From: Bacteroidia bacterium | Lineage (GTDB): Bacteria > Bacteroidota > Bacteroidia > CAIKAF01 | Assembly (NCBI GenBank): GCA_030427255.1 | Contig: JAUHWY010000004.1 | Coordinates: forward strand, 100,655-164,654 | Length of the DNA: 64,000 nt | Direction: 5' to 3' | Part shown: positions 45,031-53,505 of the stretch, in pieces | Numbering within the stretch: the first letter of the stretch is position 1 | Layout: the number at the start of each line of letters is the position of its first letter | Translations under genes and position numbers: made by a program | The notes under the pieces: generated by a model | What the model was told of the DNA's origin: nothing | Seen by the model: only the letters and a program-made list of their open reading frames with translations | Databases searched by the model: none

Positions 45031-45038
45031 TACCTTTG
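45031..45038 (+). promoter_or_regulatory. -7 promoter box TACCTTTG for the HD-lpxD run
   Basis: A perfect TAnnTTTG match in the 112-bp divergent region between porX and the HD gene. It would give a leader of about 60 nt before the GTG at 45107, where GAGAAGAGG could serve as a weak ribosome site. Confidence 0.5.
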
Positions 45039-45106
45039 CAGAAGAACTAAAAAGCGGTAAGCTTACAATATACGTAGACTTACAGCAAAGGTAAAACGGA
45101 GAAGAG

Positions 45107-46360
45107 GTGGCAAAGGTATTCAGCCCAAAGATTTTTAATGACCCGGTGTATGGGTTCATTACTATAAGTGACCCGCTTATACAGCAATTGCTAGACCATC
45201 CATGGTTTCAGCGTTTAGGACGGATTGCTCAGGGAGGCATGACCTATTTGGTGTATCCCGGGGCGCAACATACCCGGTTTCATCACGCCTTGGGAGCGAC
45301 CTATTTGATGGAGCAAGCGCTAAATGCGCTAGAACGTAAGGGCACGGAAATAAGTAAGGAGGAACGCCAAGCGGCTTTGGCGGCCATATTATTGCACGAT
45401 TTGGGGCATGGTCCTTACTCCCACACCTTGGAAGGAAGCATTATGCCAGGCGTGCATCACGAGCGGCTTTCCTTACAGATGATGCAACGTTTAAACGAAG
45501 AATTTCATCAATCTTTAGACTTGGCTATTGCCATTTTTAAGGGGGAATACCCCCGTACGTTCTTTAATCAATTGGTATCGAGCCAACTGGATGTTGACCG
45601 GCTAGACTACTTAATGCGTGACAGCTTTTATACGGGAGTTGCTGAAGGAATCATTGGGTCTGAGCGCATCATTAAAATGATGCGTGTAGTAGACGACAAA
45701 CTGGTGATTGAAGAAAAAGGCATTTATTCTGTAGAGAAGTTTCTTATTGCCCGACGGCTCATGTATTGGCAGGTGTACCTGCACAAAACGGTATTGGGTG
45801 CAGAGGCTATGCTGCACGAAATATTTAGGCGCGCACGGCATGTAGTTTTGGAAGACCCAAATTTATTTGGCACACCTGCATTACGCGGGCTGCTCTATGC
45901 CAAAGTGCAAGAGCATAGTTCGGATGATTTGTTGGATTGGTTTACCCAATTGGACGATACCGACGTAATGGCCTCCATAAAGGTGTGGTCGAATCATAAG
46001 GATCCGGTTCTCTCCGATTTATGCCAAAGAATTTTGCACCGAAGGCTTTTTAAAATAAGGCTGCAAGTGCCGGAAATTCCCGAAGACTTTGTGCATGAGT
46101 GTCGGCAAAAATCGGCCAAAGTATTGGGGTTGACCTCAGAAGAGACCACCTATTTTGTCCAAACAGGCTCGGTAGCCAATCAAGGATACGATACCTCCAA
46201 AGGTGAAATTGAAATTTACATGAAATCAGGCAAACTGTTGAACTTTTTTGAAGCCTCGGACAACTTGGCTCCGGAAAACCTTTCAAAAAAAGTGGTGAAG
46301 CATTACGTCTGTTTTCCAAAAGAAATTTTACCGCTCCACACCTGGCCTCAAGCGCATTAA
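45107..46360 (+). CDS. HD-domain phosphohydrolase (dGTPase/SAMHD1-like)
   Basis: 417 residues from GTG 45107. The metal-binding HD set is visible: HTRFHHALG, LLHDLGHGPYSH and, near residue 155, SSQLDVDRLDYLMRDS, a pattern shared with dNTP triphosphohydrolases. The C-terminal part has the usual helical extension. It may hydrolyse dNTPs or a related nucleotide; no experiment is implied. It begins the plus-strand run and ends 3 bp before lpxD. Confidence 0.9.
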   Translation: MAKVFSPKIFNDPVYGFITISDPLIQQLLDHPWFQRLGRIAQGGMTYLVYPGAQHTRFHHALGATYLMEQALNALERKGTEISKEERQAALAAILLHDLGHGPYSHTLEGSIMPGVHHERLSLQMMQRLNEEFHQSLDLAIAIFKGEYPRTFFNQLVSSQLDVDRLDYLMRDSFYTGVAEGIIGSERIIKMMRVVDDKLVIEEKGIYSVEKFLIARRLMYWQVYLHKTVLGAEAMLHEIFRRARHVVLEDPNLFGTPALRGLLYAKVQEHSSDDLLDWFTQLDDTDVMASIKVWSNHKDPVLSDLCQRILHRRLFKIRLQVPEIPEDFVHECRQKSAKVLGLTSEETTYFVQTGSVANQGYDTSKGEIEIYMKSGKLLNFFEASDNLAPENLSKKVVKHYVCFPKEILPLHTWPQAH

Positions 46361-46363
46361 GCC

Positions 46364-47392
46364 ATGGAATTTACGGCTCAACATATTGCAGACCTGGTGC
46401 AATCCAAGGTTGTGGGTAAGCCCGAACAAAGAGTCGTGGGTTGGAGTCCTTTGGAAAGTGCCGCCGAAGGAGATTTAAGCTTTTTGTCCGACAAGCAGTA
46501 TGCCCATTTGCTGAGCACAACCAAAGCCTCCGTTGTTTTGGTTTCGGAATTACTTATGCCTGAAAAGCCCAAGGAAGGTACAAGCTTAATTCCTGTACCC
46601 GATGCCCGCAAAGCAGTAAGTGAACTCTTGAACGCTTGGCAAGCAAGTCAAACCAAAGTTAAACAGGGGATTCATCCTAATGCTTGGGTAGACCCCAGCG
46701 CCAAGGTGCATGAAACGGCCTGGATAGGTCCGGGATGTATGGTTTTCGAAGGGGCGGAAATTGGCGCCGGAAGCCAATTAATAGCTCAGGTATTTATTGG
46801 AGCAGGGGTACATGTAGGCCACGATTGCCTGTTGCATCCCGGGGTAAAAGTCCTGGATGGTTGTAGCCTTGGCCAAAAAGTAATTTTGCACGCCAATGTT
46901 GTGATTGGTGCCGATGGATTCGGATACAACCAGGGCAAGCAAGGGCCTGAAAAAATTCCGCATGTAGGCAATGTGGTTTTGGAGGATGATGTAGAAGTGG
47001 GTGCCGGCAGTACCATAGACCGAGCCATGATGGGAAGCACCCGAATAGGCAGAGGCTGCAAATTAGACAACTTGGTACATGTGGCGCATAACGTGCACAT
47101 GGGTGCCTATTGTTTGGTGGCTGCACAAACCGGCATTGCAGGTTCGGCCCAACTGGGAAATGGTTGCCAAATTGGCGGGCAAGTGGGCATGATAGACCAT
47201 ATCCGTTTGGCAGATGGCACTAAAGTTGCTGCACAATCCGGACTAATGAAATCCGTTACTGAAATCAACAGCAAATGGTGGGGTTCTCCGGCACTTCCTG
47301 CAAGCCATTATAAAAAGGTTTTGATTCTAATGAACAAGTTACCGGAGTTGGAACAAAAAATTAGAACTATTGAACGTAAAGTCAAAGATTGA
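46364..47392 (+). CDS. lpxD: UDP-3-O-acylglucosamine N-acyltransferase
   Basis: 342 residues, the normal LpxD length. The N-terminal uridine-binding domain (about 1-100) precedes a left-handed beta-helix of hexapeptide repeats (about 110-310: IGPGCMVFEGAEIGAG, GADGFGYNQG, IDRAMMGSTRIG, CLVAAQTGIAGS), with the catalytic His in HVAHNVHMGAYC. It adds the N-linked acyl chain in lipid A synthesis. It lies 3 bp after the HD gene and overlaps lpxC by 23 bp. Confidence 0.94.
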   Translation: MEFTAQHIADLVQSKVVGKPEQRVVGWSPLESAAEGDLSFLSDKQYAHLLSTTKASVVLVSELLMPEKPKEGTSLIPVPDARKAVSELLNAWQASQTKVKQGIHPNAWVDPSAKVHETAWIGPGCMVFEGAEIGAGSQLIAQVFIGAGVHVGHDCLLHPGVKVLDGCSLGQKVILHANVVIGADGFGYNQGKQGPEKIPHVGNVVLEDDVEVGAGSTIDRAMMGSTRIGRGCKLDNLVHVAHNVHMGAYCLVAAQTGIAGSAQLGNGCQIGGQVGMIDHIRLADGTKVAAQSGLMKSVTEINSKWWGSPALPASHYKKVLILMNKLPELEQKIRTIERKVKD

Positions 47393-48347
47393 TACCGAAA
47401 TTCCGGAAAGGCTTGCACCTTCTGTCCTCGAGACCGGTCTTCAGGCCAGTATTGGAGATGTAGTAGAGTGGCAAGGCATAGGGCTGCATAGTGGAGAGCA
47501 AATGCACTGTAGGCTTGTTCCCGCAAATGAAGATACCGGCTTGGTATTTTGCCGTACCGATTTGCCCAATAAGCCCACCATACCGGCTCTAGCAGAATAT
47601 GTAGTTTGCACGGACCGTTCCACAACTTTGGCCAAAGGAGAGGCTTCGGTGGCCACTGTAGAGCATATTTTGGCCGCACTTTATGGGGCAGGAATAGACA
47701 ATGCCCGTATTGAAATTAACGGTCCCGAAGTGCCCATTCTTGATGGAAGTGCTGCACCTTTTTACCAAGCCATTCAAAAAGTGGGTCTGCAGCATTACGA
47801 AAAACCCAAGAAACGACTGACTATTGACCGAGAAATTAAGGTCTCGACCCAAGGTGGGGGCCAATTCATGCAACTAGTACCGGGCACAAGCTTCATCTTA
47901 GAAGCTACGATTGATTTCAACAGTAAGGTGCTCCCTGAAACCAAAGTTCGATTTTCGACCGAAGATTCGTTTGAAACAGAATTGGCACCTGCCCGCACTT
48001 TTGTTTTTTTGCATGAACTGCATTGGCTTATTCACCAAGGTTTAGTTAAGGGAGGCAGCTTAGAAAACGCAGTAGTTTATATTGAACACAAGCCCGAGGA
48101 GCTCACTTTACAGGAGCTTTCTGCTTTTTTTAATTCGGGTCCCCTCAAAGTAAACGGAAAGCCTATTTTGAATCCGGAACCCTTGCGGTTTAGCAACGAA
48201 GCTGCACGTCATAAACTGTTAGACATCCTTGGCGATTTGGCCCTTTGTGGCTTTCGACTGAATGGAAATTTAACGGCATTGCGCCCCGGTCATGCCTTGA
48301 ATGTTGCGTTTGCCAAAAAAATCAGAGAAATTTACGCCCATGAGTGA
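47370..48347 (+). CDS. lpxC: UDP-3-O-acyl-N-acetylglucosamine deacetylase
   Basis: 325 residues from TTG 47370, inside the lpxD 3' end. Zn2+-dependent deacetylase, the committed step of lipid A synthesis. Motifs: GIGLHSGE, TVEHILAALYGAGIDNARIEING (first Zn His), PVPILDGSA-type loop and RHKLLDILGDLAL (second His and Asp). In many Bacteroidota lpxC is fused to fabZ as one protein. Here the gene ends with its own stop, overlapping the fabZ ATG by 8 bp (ATGAGTGA). Confidence 0.93.
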   Translation: MNVKSKIDTEIPERLAPSVLETGLQASIGDVVEWQGIGLHSGEQMHCRLVPANEDTGLVFCRTDLPNKPTIPALAEYVVCTDRSTTLAKGEASVATVEHILAALYGAGIDNARIEINGPEVPILDGSAAPFYQAIQKVGLQHYEKPKKRLTIDREIKVSTQGGGQFMQLVPGTSFILEATIDFNSKVLPETKVRFSTEDSFETELAPARTFVFLHELHWLIHQGLVKGGSLENAVVYIEHKPEELTLQELSAFFNSGPLKVNGKPILNPEPLRFSNEAARHKLLDILGDLALCGFRLNGNLTALRPGHALNVAFAKKIREIYAHE

Positions 48348-48819
48348 ATGGACACCAGAAACAATAGATCTATCTAAAACCTTGTACGACATCCATAAAA
48401 TTATGGAGTTGTTGCCTCATCGCTATCCCTTTTTATTGGTGGATAGAATTGTAGAAATGGATGGGGAGTCGGTGGTAGGTATTAAGAACGTTACCATGAA
48501 TGAGCCTTTTTTTCAAGGCCATTTTCCGGGCAACCCGGTAATGCCGGGCGTGATGCAAATTGAAGCCATGGCCCAAGTAGGTGGTATTTTGGTTATGAGC
48601 ACGCTGGAAGATCCTGGAGCCTACACCCCTTACTTTATTAAAATTGAAAAAGTAAAATTCAAGCAAAAAGTCCTTCCCGGTGACCAACTGGTATTTATGC
48701 TTAGACTTAAATCGCCCATTCGCCGAGGAATTTGTCACATGGAAGGCAAAGCCTATGTGCATGGCAAAGTGGCCATGGAAGGCGAAATGATGGCCCAGTT
48801 GGTTAAAAACGAAGGCTAA
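48340..48819 (+). CDS. fabZ: 3-hydroxyacyl-ACP dehydratase FabZ
   Basis: 159 residues from ATG 48340. An earlier in-frame ATG at 48301 lies within lpxC. Hot-dog fold: LLPHRYPFLLVDRI (catalytic His), FFQGHFPGNPVMPGVMQIEAMAQ (catalytic Glu in the helix). It dehydrates 3-hydroxyacyl-ACP in fatty acid synthesis and competes with the Lpx enzymes for that precursor. The stop overlaps the ABC gene start (TAATG). Confidence 0.95.
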   Translation: MSEWTPETIDLSKTLYDIHKIMELLPHRYPFLLVDRIVEMDGESVVGIKNVTMNEPFFQGHFPGNPVMPGVMQIEAMAQVGGILVMSTLEDPGAYTPYFIKIEKVKFKQKVLPGDQLVFMLRLKSPIRRGICHMEGKAYVHGKVAMEGEMMAQLVKNEG

Positions 48820-49439
48820 TGCAATCCATGCGGCTTGAGCTTTCAGGTATTTCCAGAACCTTTGGTGCCTCTCCCGTGCTTAAAGAGCTAAGCGCCTCGT
48901 GGAGCGGCCCCGGAATTCATGCCGTTTTGGGCTCCAACGGATCCGGGAAATCTACCTTAATGAAAGTGCTATTGGGCTATGTAAGGCCGGACTCCGGAAG
49001 CATACATGCCTTTTATGAAGAGCAGGAACTCCCGGCAGAACAGCGACTAAACCAAATGGCGCTCACCGGCCCTTACATGGAACTGCCCGAAGAATTAAGC
49101 CTGGCAGAGTTTCTAAACGTTCTGGAAACCTTCCGCCCTTCTTTTGAACGAAAAAAAGTGGAACAATGGCTTCTACTGTGTGGTTTGCAAAACAAGCAAA
49201 ACCAAAGGTTGAGCACTTTTTCCTCCGGAATGAAACAAAGAGTACGTTTGCTTTCTGTTTTTGCTTGTCAACTCCCCTTTTGGTTGTTGGACGAGCCTTT
49301 GGCCAACTTAGATAAGGCCGGAAAAGACTTTTATTCCCAAGTTCTGGCCTCAGAAAAGAATAAGCGATTAATTTTGGTGGCTTCAAATCACCAAGAAGAA
49401 GAGTACCCTTTTGTACTCTCTACCATACATTTAAACTGA
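48819..49439 (+). CDS. ABC transporter ATP-binding protein
   Basis: 206 residues, a single nucleotide-binding domain. GSNGSGKSTLMK (Walker A), FSSGMKQRVRLL (signature, with SSGM for LSGGQ), WLLDEPLANLD (Walker B) and ASNHQEE (H-loop region). No permease is adjacent, so its partner is unknown. It lies between fabZ and efp, a place where such an ATPase occurs in related genomes. The first base of its ATG is the last base of the fabZ stop. Confidence 0.88.
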   Translation: MQSMRLELSGISRTFGASPVLKELSASWSGPGIHAVLGSNGSGKSTLMKVLLGYVRPDSGSIHAFYEEQELPAEQRLNQMALTGPYMELPEELSLAEFLNVLETFRPSFERKKVEQWLLLCGLQNKQNQRLSTFSSGMKQRVRLLSVFACQLPFWLLDEPLANLDKAGKDFYSQVLASEKNKRLILVASNHQEEEYPFVLSTIHLN

Positions 49440-49445
49440 TGCTAC

Positions 49446-50009
49446 ATGGCAACCACATCTGATTTCCGCAACGGGCTTTGCCTCGAAATGAACAAAGACC
49501 TTATGATTATTGTAGAGTTTCAGCGTTTCCAAACCGGACGCGGAGCTTCTAACGTACGCACAAAGCTTAAAAGCCTTACCACCGGAAAAATTATTGACCA
49601 CACCTTTACCGGAGGCGAAAAAGTGGAAACAGCGCGTATTGAATCTCGCCCACATCAGTTTCTTTACAAGGACGATACAGGCATGGTGCTCATGAACACC
49701 GATACCTACGATCAAATTATTCTGCAACCAGAAATGATAGAAAACCACGACTTGCTCAAAGATGGAGACCCTTTGGTTGTGGTGTATCATGCCGAAAAAG
49801 AATTGCCCCTTTATGGAGAGTTGCCGGACTTTGTGGAGCTGGAAATCACCTATACCGAACCCGGAATTAAGGGAGACACCGCCACCAATACCCTAAAGCC
49901 CGCAACCTTGGAAACCGGTGCCGAAGTTCGTGTGCCACTGTTTATTAACCAAGGCGATAAAATTAAGGTAGATACCAGAAAACGCACCTACGCTGAGCGT
50001 GTTAAGTAA
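49446..50009 (+). CDS. efp: Elongation factor P with Arg at the loop tip
   Basis: 187 residues, three domains as usual (KOW-like 1-65, two OB folds). It helps ribosomes through polyproline stretches. The end (TLKPATLETGAEVRVPLFINQGDKIKVDTR) is standard. The loop that enters the peptidyl-transferase centre reads RFQTGRGASNVRTKLK, with Arg32 where common Bacteroidota forms have Lys in KPGKGPAF; the Pro is also lost. No EarP-like enzyme is in the window. It starts 6 bp after the ABC gene. Confidence 0.95.
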   Translation: MATTSDFRNGLCLEMNKDLMIIVEFQRFQTGRGASNVRTKLKSLTTGKIIDHTFTGGEKVETARIESRPHQFLYKDDTGMVLMNTDTYDQIILQPEMIENHDLLKDGDPLVVVYHAEKELPLYGELPDFVELEITYTEPGIKGDTATNTLKPATLETGAEVRVPLFINQGDKIKVDTRKRTYAERVK

Positions 50010-50056
50010 TTGTTTCCTTTTTTAGACCTTTGCTACTTTAGTTCCAACACCACCAC

Positions 50057-50989
50057 ATGCTGTTTGAAGCCCCCATACGACTTGAAGACCTTTGCCAAAA
50101 ACTTGGTTGCACCTTTGTGGGCAATCCCGACACCTCCATTGTAGGGCTCAATGAAATACATGTGGTGGGAAATGGGGAGCTTACCTTCGTAGATCACCCC
50201 AAATACTACCTAAAGGCACTGAAATCACCCGCTGCTGTAGTGATTATTGACCAAGAACCCGAAAACTGTTTCGGCAAGGATTTAATCATTACCCCCGACC
50301 CTTTTTCTCTGTTCAAGCAACTTATGGAAAAAGAAAGCGCCTTTGTACCTTCCCAACAATTGGTTTCCGAAAGCGCTTCCATACACCCCACAGCCATTAT
50401 TCAACCCGGAGCCTTTATTGGCAATAACGTAACCATTGGCAAAGACTGCATCATTCATGCCAATGTGACCATCTACGACAACACCATTATTGGTGACCGA
50501 GTGATTATTCATGCCAATTCCACCATTGGAGCCGATGCATTTTACGTGAAGCGCCGTTCAGGGTATTACGAAAAATTCCCCTCCGGTGGCTCGGTAGTTA
50601 TTGAAAATGATGTGGAAATCGGAGCCGGATGTACCATTGACCGTGGCGTTACCAACAAAACCGTTATTGGGGAAGGCACCCGCATGGACAATCAAGTGCA
50701 TATTGGACACGATACCCTCATCGGAAAACATTGCCTTATTGCAGCTCAAGTTGGCATAAGTGGCGTGGTTCGCCTGGAAGACTATGTGCAAATTTGGGGA
50801 CAAGTAGGCGTTGCGAAAGACCTCACCATTGGCAAAGGAGCGGTTATTTTGCCCAAAGCAGGGGTAATAAAAAGTTTGGAAGGTGGCAAAAGCTATTTGG
50901 GAGCTCCGGCCGAAGAAACAAAAACGGCCATGCGCCAGTGGGTGGCCATCAAAAAACTTCCCGAAATCATTAGAAAGTTCAAGATTTAA
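50057..50989 (+). CDS. LpxD-like UDP-3-O-acylglucosamine N-acyltransferase paralogue
   Basis: 310 residues. As in LpxD, an N-terminal uridine-binding-like domain (RLEDLCQKLGCTFVG...GELTFVDHPKYYL) is followed by a left-handed beta-helix (IHPTAIIQPGAFIGNN, GADAFYVKRR, IDRGVTNKTVIGEG) with the His-rich HIGHDTLIGKHC. It is shorter than the lpxD at 46.4 kb and lacks part of the C-terminal helix. Bacteroidota commonly carry two such genes; this one may use a different sugar or acyl chain. It lies 47 bp behind efp. Confidence 0.88.
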   Translation: MLFEAPIRLEDLCQKLGCTFVGNPDTSIVGLNEIHVVGNGELTFVDHPKYYLKALKSPAAVVIIDQEPENCFGKDLIITPDPFSLFKQLMEKESAFVPSQQLVSESASIHPTAIIQPGAFIGNNVTIGKDCIIHANVTIYDNTIIGDRVIIHANSTIGADAFYVKRRSGYYEKFPSGGSVVIENDVEIGAGCTIDRGVTNKTVIGEGTRMDNQVHIGHDTLIGKHCLIAAQVGISGVVRLEDYVQIWGQVGVAKDLTIGKGAVILPKAGVIKSLEGGKSYLGAPAEETKTAMRQWVAIKKLPEIIRKFKI

Positions 50990-50992
50990 CGC

Positions 50993-52180
50993 TTGAAACA
51001 GAAAGACTACAAAAAGCGACTGCAATCCCTGCTCCAAATTACGCAGGCCATCAACTCCAATTTCTCGCGCGAACAGCTCGTGCGCATTTTTGAATCCATC
51101 CTAAAAAACCAAATTGGACTTAAACGATTTGCCGTCCTTAGCGCCCAACAAGGCAAACTTGTTCCTGAAGCCCTTTTTGGATTTCTGCAATCCGAACTCG
51201 ACCAAATAGAACTTAGCGCTTATTTGAGTCGTTTGCCCGACCCCGGCACCTATATTCGGCTGGGATCTGACTCCAACGGCCCCTTCGATGCAGTAGTCCC
51301 CGTGTTCCATAAGTCCAAACCTTTGGCTTATGTTTTGCTGGCCCACCACGAGCCCTTAGACGACGATGATTTGGATTTTATTCAGGCCCTTTCCAATATC
51401 GTTTACGTGGCTTTCGAAAACAAACAATTGGCCAGAGAAGGCATTCGCCAAGAACGCCTAAAAAAGGAACTGGAACTGGCCTCCCAAATGCAAGGCCAAC
51501 TCTTTCCTGACGCCCTGCCCACCGGTGGAAGTTTAGAAATAGACGCCTTTTATAAAAGCCACACCGAAGTTGGAGGCGATTACTACGACTTTTTTCCGCT
51601 GAATGACCATGAATATGCCATTTGCATGGCCGATGTAAGCGGCAAAGGAGTCTCGGCCGCACTCTTAATGTCCAACTTTCAAGCCAATGTGCAGGCCCTC
51701 TTTGCTTACGTAGAAAACTTGGAAACCCTCGCCACAAGACTCAACAGCAAGGTAATGCGCAATGCCCGCGGAGAAAAATTCATTACCGCTTTTTTCGGGC
51801 GTTACAATACCCGCACCCGAAAACTTCATTTTGTAAACTGCGGACACAACCCACCCTTGTTTATTCACAACAAAAACCTCCAACTCCTAAAAGACGGTTC
51901 CATTGGACTGGGCATGCTCGATGAATTGCCTTTTATTCACAAAGGCACACTCGATGTCCCACCCGAATCTCTATTGGTTTGCTACACCGACGGACTTACC
52001 GAACTTCAAAACAATCAGGGCACCTATTTTGGCATGGAAAACCTGTGCGATTTTGTGATGGACCACCGCCAACTTAGCGTAAAAGACTTGGTGGTGCGCA
52101 CCATTGTACACCTCGAAAAATACAAACAAAACGAACCTTACCGCGACGACATTGCCTTTTTGGCTTGCCGCTTTCACTAG
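50993..52180 (+). CDS. PP2C/SpoIIE-type serine phosphatase with GAF-like sensor
   Basis: 395 residues from TTG 50993, 3 bp behind the LpxD paralogue. An N-terminal GAF-like domain (about 15-145) leads through a coiled helix (ARE...LKKELELASQMQGQLFP) to the phosphatase domain (about 190-395): GGDYYDFFPL, MADVSGKGVSAALLMS, FVNCGHNPP and YRDDIAFLA carry the metal-binding Asp/Gly set. Such RsbU-like enzymes dephosphorylate anti-anti-sigma factors; no partner is nearby. Its stop faces the MFS gene 10 bp away. Confidence 0.92.
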   Translation: MKQKDYKKRLQSLLQITQAINSNFSREQLVRIFESILKNQIGLKRFAVLSAQQGKLVPEALFGFLQSELDQIELSAYLSRLPDPGTYIRLGSDSNGPFDAVVPVFHKSKPLAYVLLAHHEPLDDDDLDFIQALSNIVYVAFENKQLAREGIRQERLKKELELASQMQGQLFPDALPTGGSLEIDAFYKSHTEVGGDYYDFFPLNDHEYAICMADVSGKGVSAALLMSNFQANVQALFAYVENLETLATRLNSKVMRNARGEKFITAFFGRYNTRTRKLHFVNCGHNPPLFIHNKNLQLLKDGSIGLGMLDELPFIHKGTLDVPPESLLVCYTDGLTELQNNQGTYFGMENLCDFVMDHRQLSVKDLVVRTIVHLEKYKQNEPYRDDIAFLACRFH

Positions 52181-52190
52181 CCCTACCCGC

Positions 52191-53414
52191 TTAATCTACT
52201 TTCTGCTCCGGCTTTTTTATGCCTTTGGCTCGCGCCATGTATACCTCTAAGCGGCGACCGGTTAATCCGCGCAACATCCAAAAGTTTATGAGCAGCAAAA
52301 CCGCTCCTACAAAATAGGGCACTTCATGGCTTATGCCATAAAACACTCCTGCCATTAAAGGCCCAAAAAAACGTGCCGAAGCTCCGGTACTTTGGTACAA
52401 ACCCATAGTGCTGCCTTGTACTTCGCTACGGGTAATTTTGGAGAGCAAAGACAAGCCGGGGGCAATCATTAGGCCATTGGCCAAGGCAATAAAAAAGAGC
52501 ACAATCAACTCCGCAGGTATAAACCAAGCATCCGGAATTAGGGGAATACTGCTTAAACAAACCATAAGCATTCCCGCCCCTATAAACATGAGTCGAAGTT
52601 CTCCCAGCCATTTGACCAAAGGCCCTACCAAAAGGCCCTGAGAAATTCCCGAGCACAAACCTATAAACGAAAACAGCCAACTAATCTCCTTCTCGGTTAG
52701 CATGCGTTCCTCTTTCCAAGTAAGGGTTGCCGCCAGCTGAAACATAAAAAATGCCACCGTGTACACAAAGTAATTCACAAAGAGTGCCCTCTGTCCGGGG
52801 TGCTTAAATGACCGCACAAAGGCACGCAATGGAAGCACCCGAATGGGGGTGTCCGGTTGCTTTTCTTGCAAACTCTCCGGCAATATAAAAAAGGCCAATA
52901 CCAGATTTAAAAAACACAAACCACCCGTAAACCAACCAACCGCTTCAAAACCATACTCGGCCATTAAAAAACCACCCACAGGCGCACCAAAAATAAAGCC
53001 TAAAGAAAAAGCTGCACCAATCAAAGCCAAAGAACCGGCCCGCTTTTCAGAACTGGTTATATCGGATATATAGGCTTGAGCCGCCGAAATATTGCCTGAC
53101 CCAACACCGGCCAACAGCCGAGCACCCAAAAGCAAAGGCACCGTACCCGCAAAGGCCATTAAGCCATAGCTGAGGGTATGTATGGCCGTGGAGCCCAAAA
53201 TGATGGGACGTCGGCCATAACGATCCGACAAGGCGCCCCAAATTGGAGTCATAAAAAACTGAGCCAAACTGTACACCGCTGTCACCAAACCCACGGCCAA
53301 GTCGCTGCCTCCTATGTCCTTAACAAAAATGGGCAAAATGGGAATCACCACACCAAAACTGAATAGGTCCACAAAAATGGTGAGCAATAAAAGAGGAAGT
53401 GCACGGCCCGGCAT
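52191..53414 (-). CDS. MFS transporter, TetA/DHA1-like
   Basis: 407 residues from the ATG at 53414. The frame extends to 53474, but a -7 promoter box lies at 53419-53426, so the longer start is excluded. Twelve predicted helices; GALSDRYGRRPIILGS is the MFS loop 2-3 signature, and GVVIPILPIFVKDIGG in helix 1 and LLAGVGSGNISAAQAYISD in helix 4 are DHA1-like. It probably exports drugs or metabolites by proton antiport. The gene is monocistronic and convergent with the phosphatase. Confidence 0.88.
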   Translation of the reverse strand: MPGRALPLLLLTIFVDLFSFGVVIPILPIFVKDIGGSDLAVGLVTAVYSLAQFFMTPIWGALSDRYGRRPIILGSTAIHTLSYGLMAFAGTVPLLLGARLLAGVGSGNISAAQAYISDITSSEKRAGSLALIGAAFSLGFIFGAPVGGFLMAEYGFEAVGWFTGGLCFLNLVLAFFILPESLQEKQPDTPIRVLPLRAFVRSFKHPGQRALFVNYFVYTVAFFMFQLAATLTWKEERMLTEKEISWLFSFIGLCSGISQGLLVGPLVKWLGELRLMFIGAGMLMVCLSSIPLIPDAWFIPAELIVLFFIALANGLMIAPGLSLLSKITRSEVQGSTMGLYQSTGASARFFGPLMAGVFYGISHEVPYFVGAVLLLINFWMLRGLTGRRLEVYMARAKGIKKPEQKVD

Positions 53415-53418
53415 GAGG

Positions 53419-53426
53419 CAAAGGTA
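53419..53426 (-). promoter_or_regulatory. -7 promoter box TACCTTTG, 4 nt before the MFS ATG
   Basis: A perfect TAnnTTTG on the minus strand (53426-53419) with ATG at 53414. The transcript probably starts at or next to the start codon. Confidence 0.6.
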
Positions 53427-53493
53427 AACAGCCAAACTGCTTTGACACCGATAAGCCTTTATTTTTGTATGCACGTTAATGCAGCTTTTCCAT

Positions 53494-53501
53494 TACTTTT
53501 G
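53494..53501 (+). promoter_or_regulatory. -7 promoter box TACTTTTG, 4 nt before the lipoprotein ATG
   Basis: A perfect TAnnTTTG ending at 53501, with ATG at 53506. It indicates a leaderless or nearly leaderless mRNA and excludes the in-frame ATG at 53479. Confidence 0.6.
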
Positions 53502-53505
53502 TACC

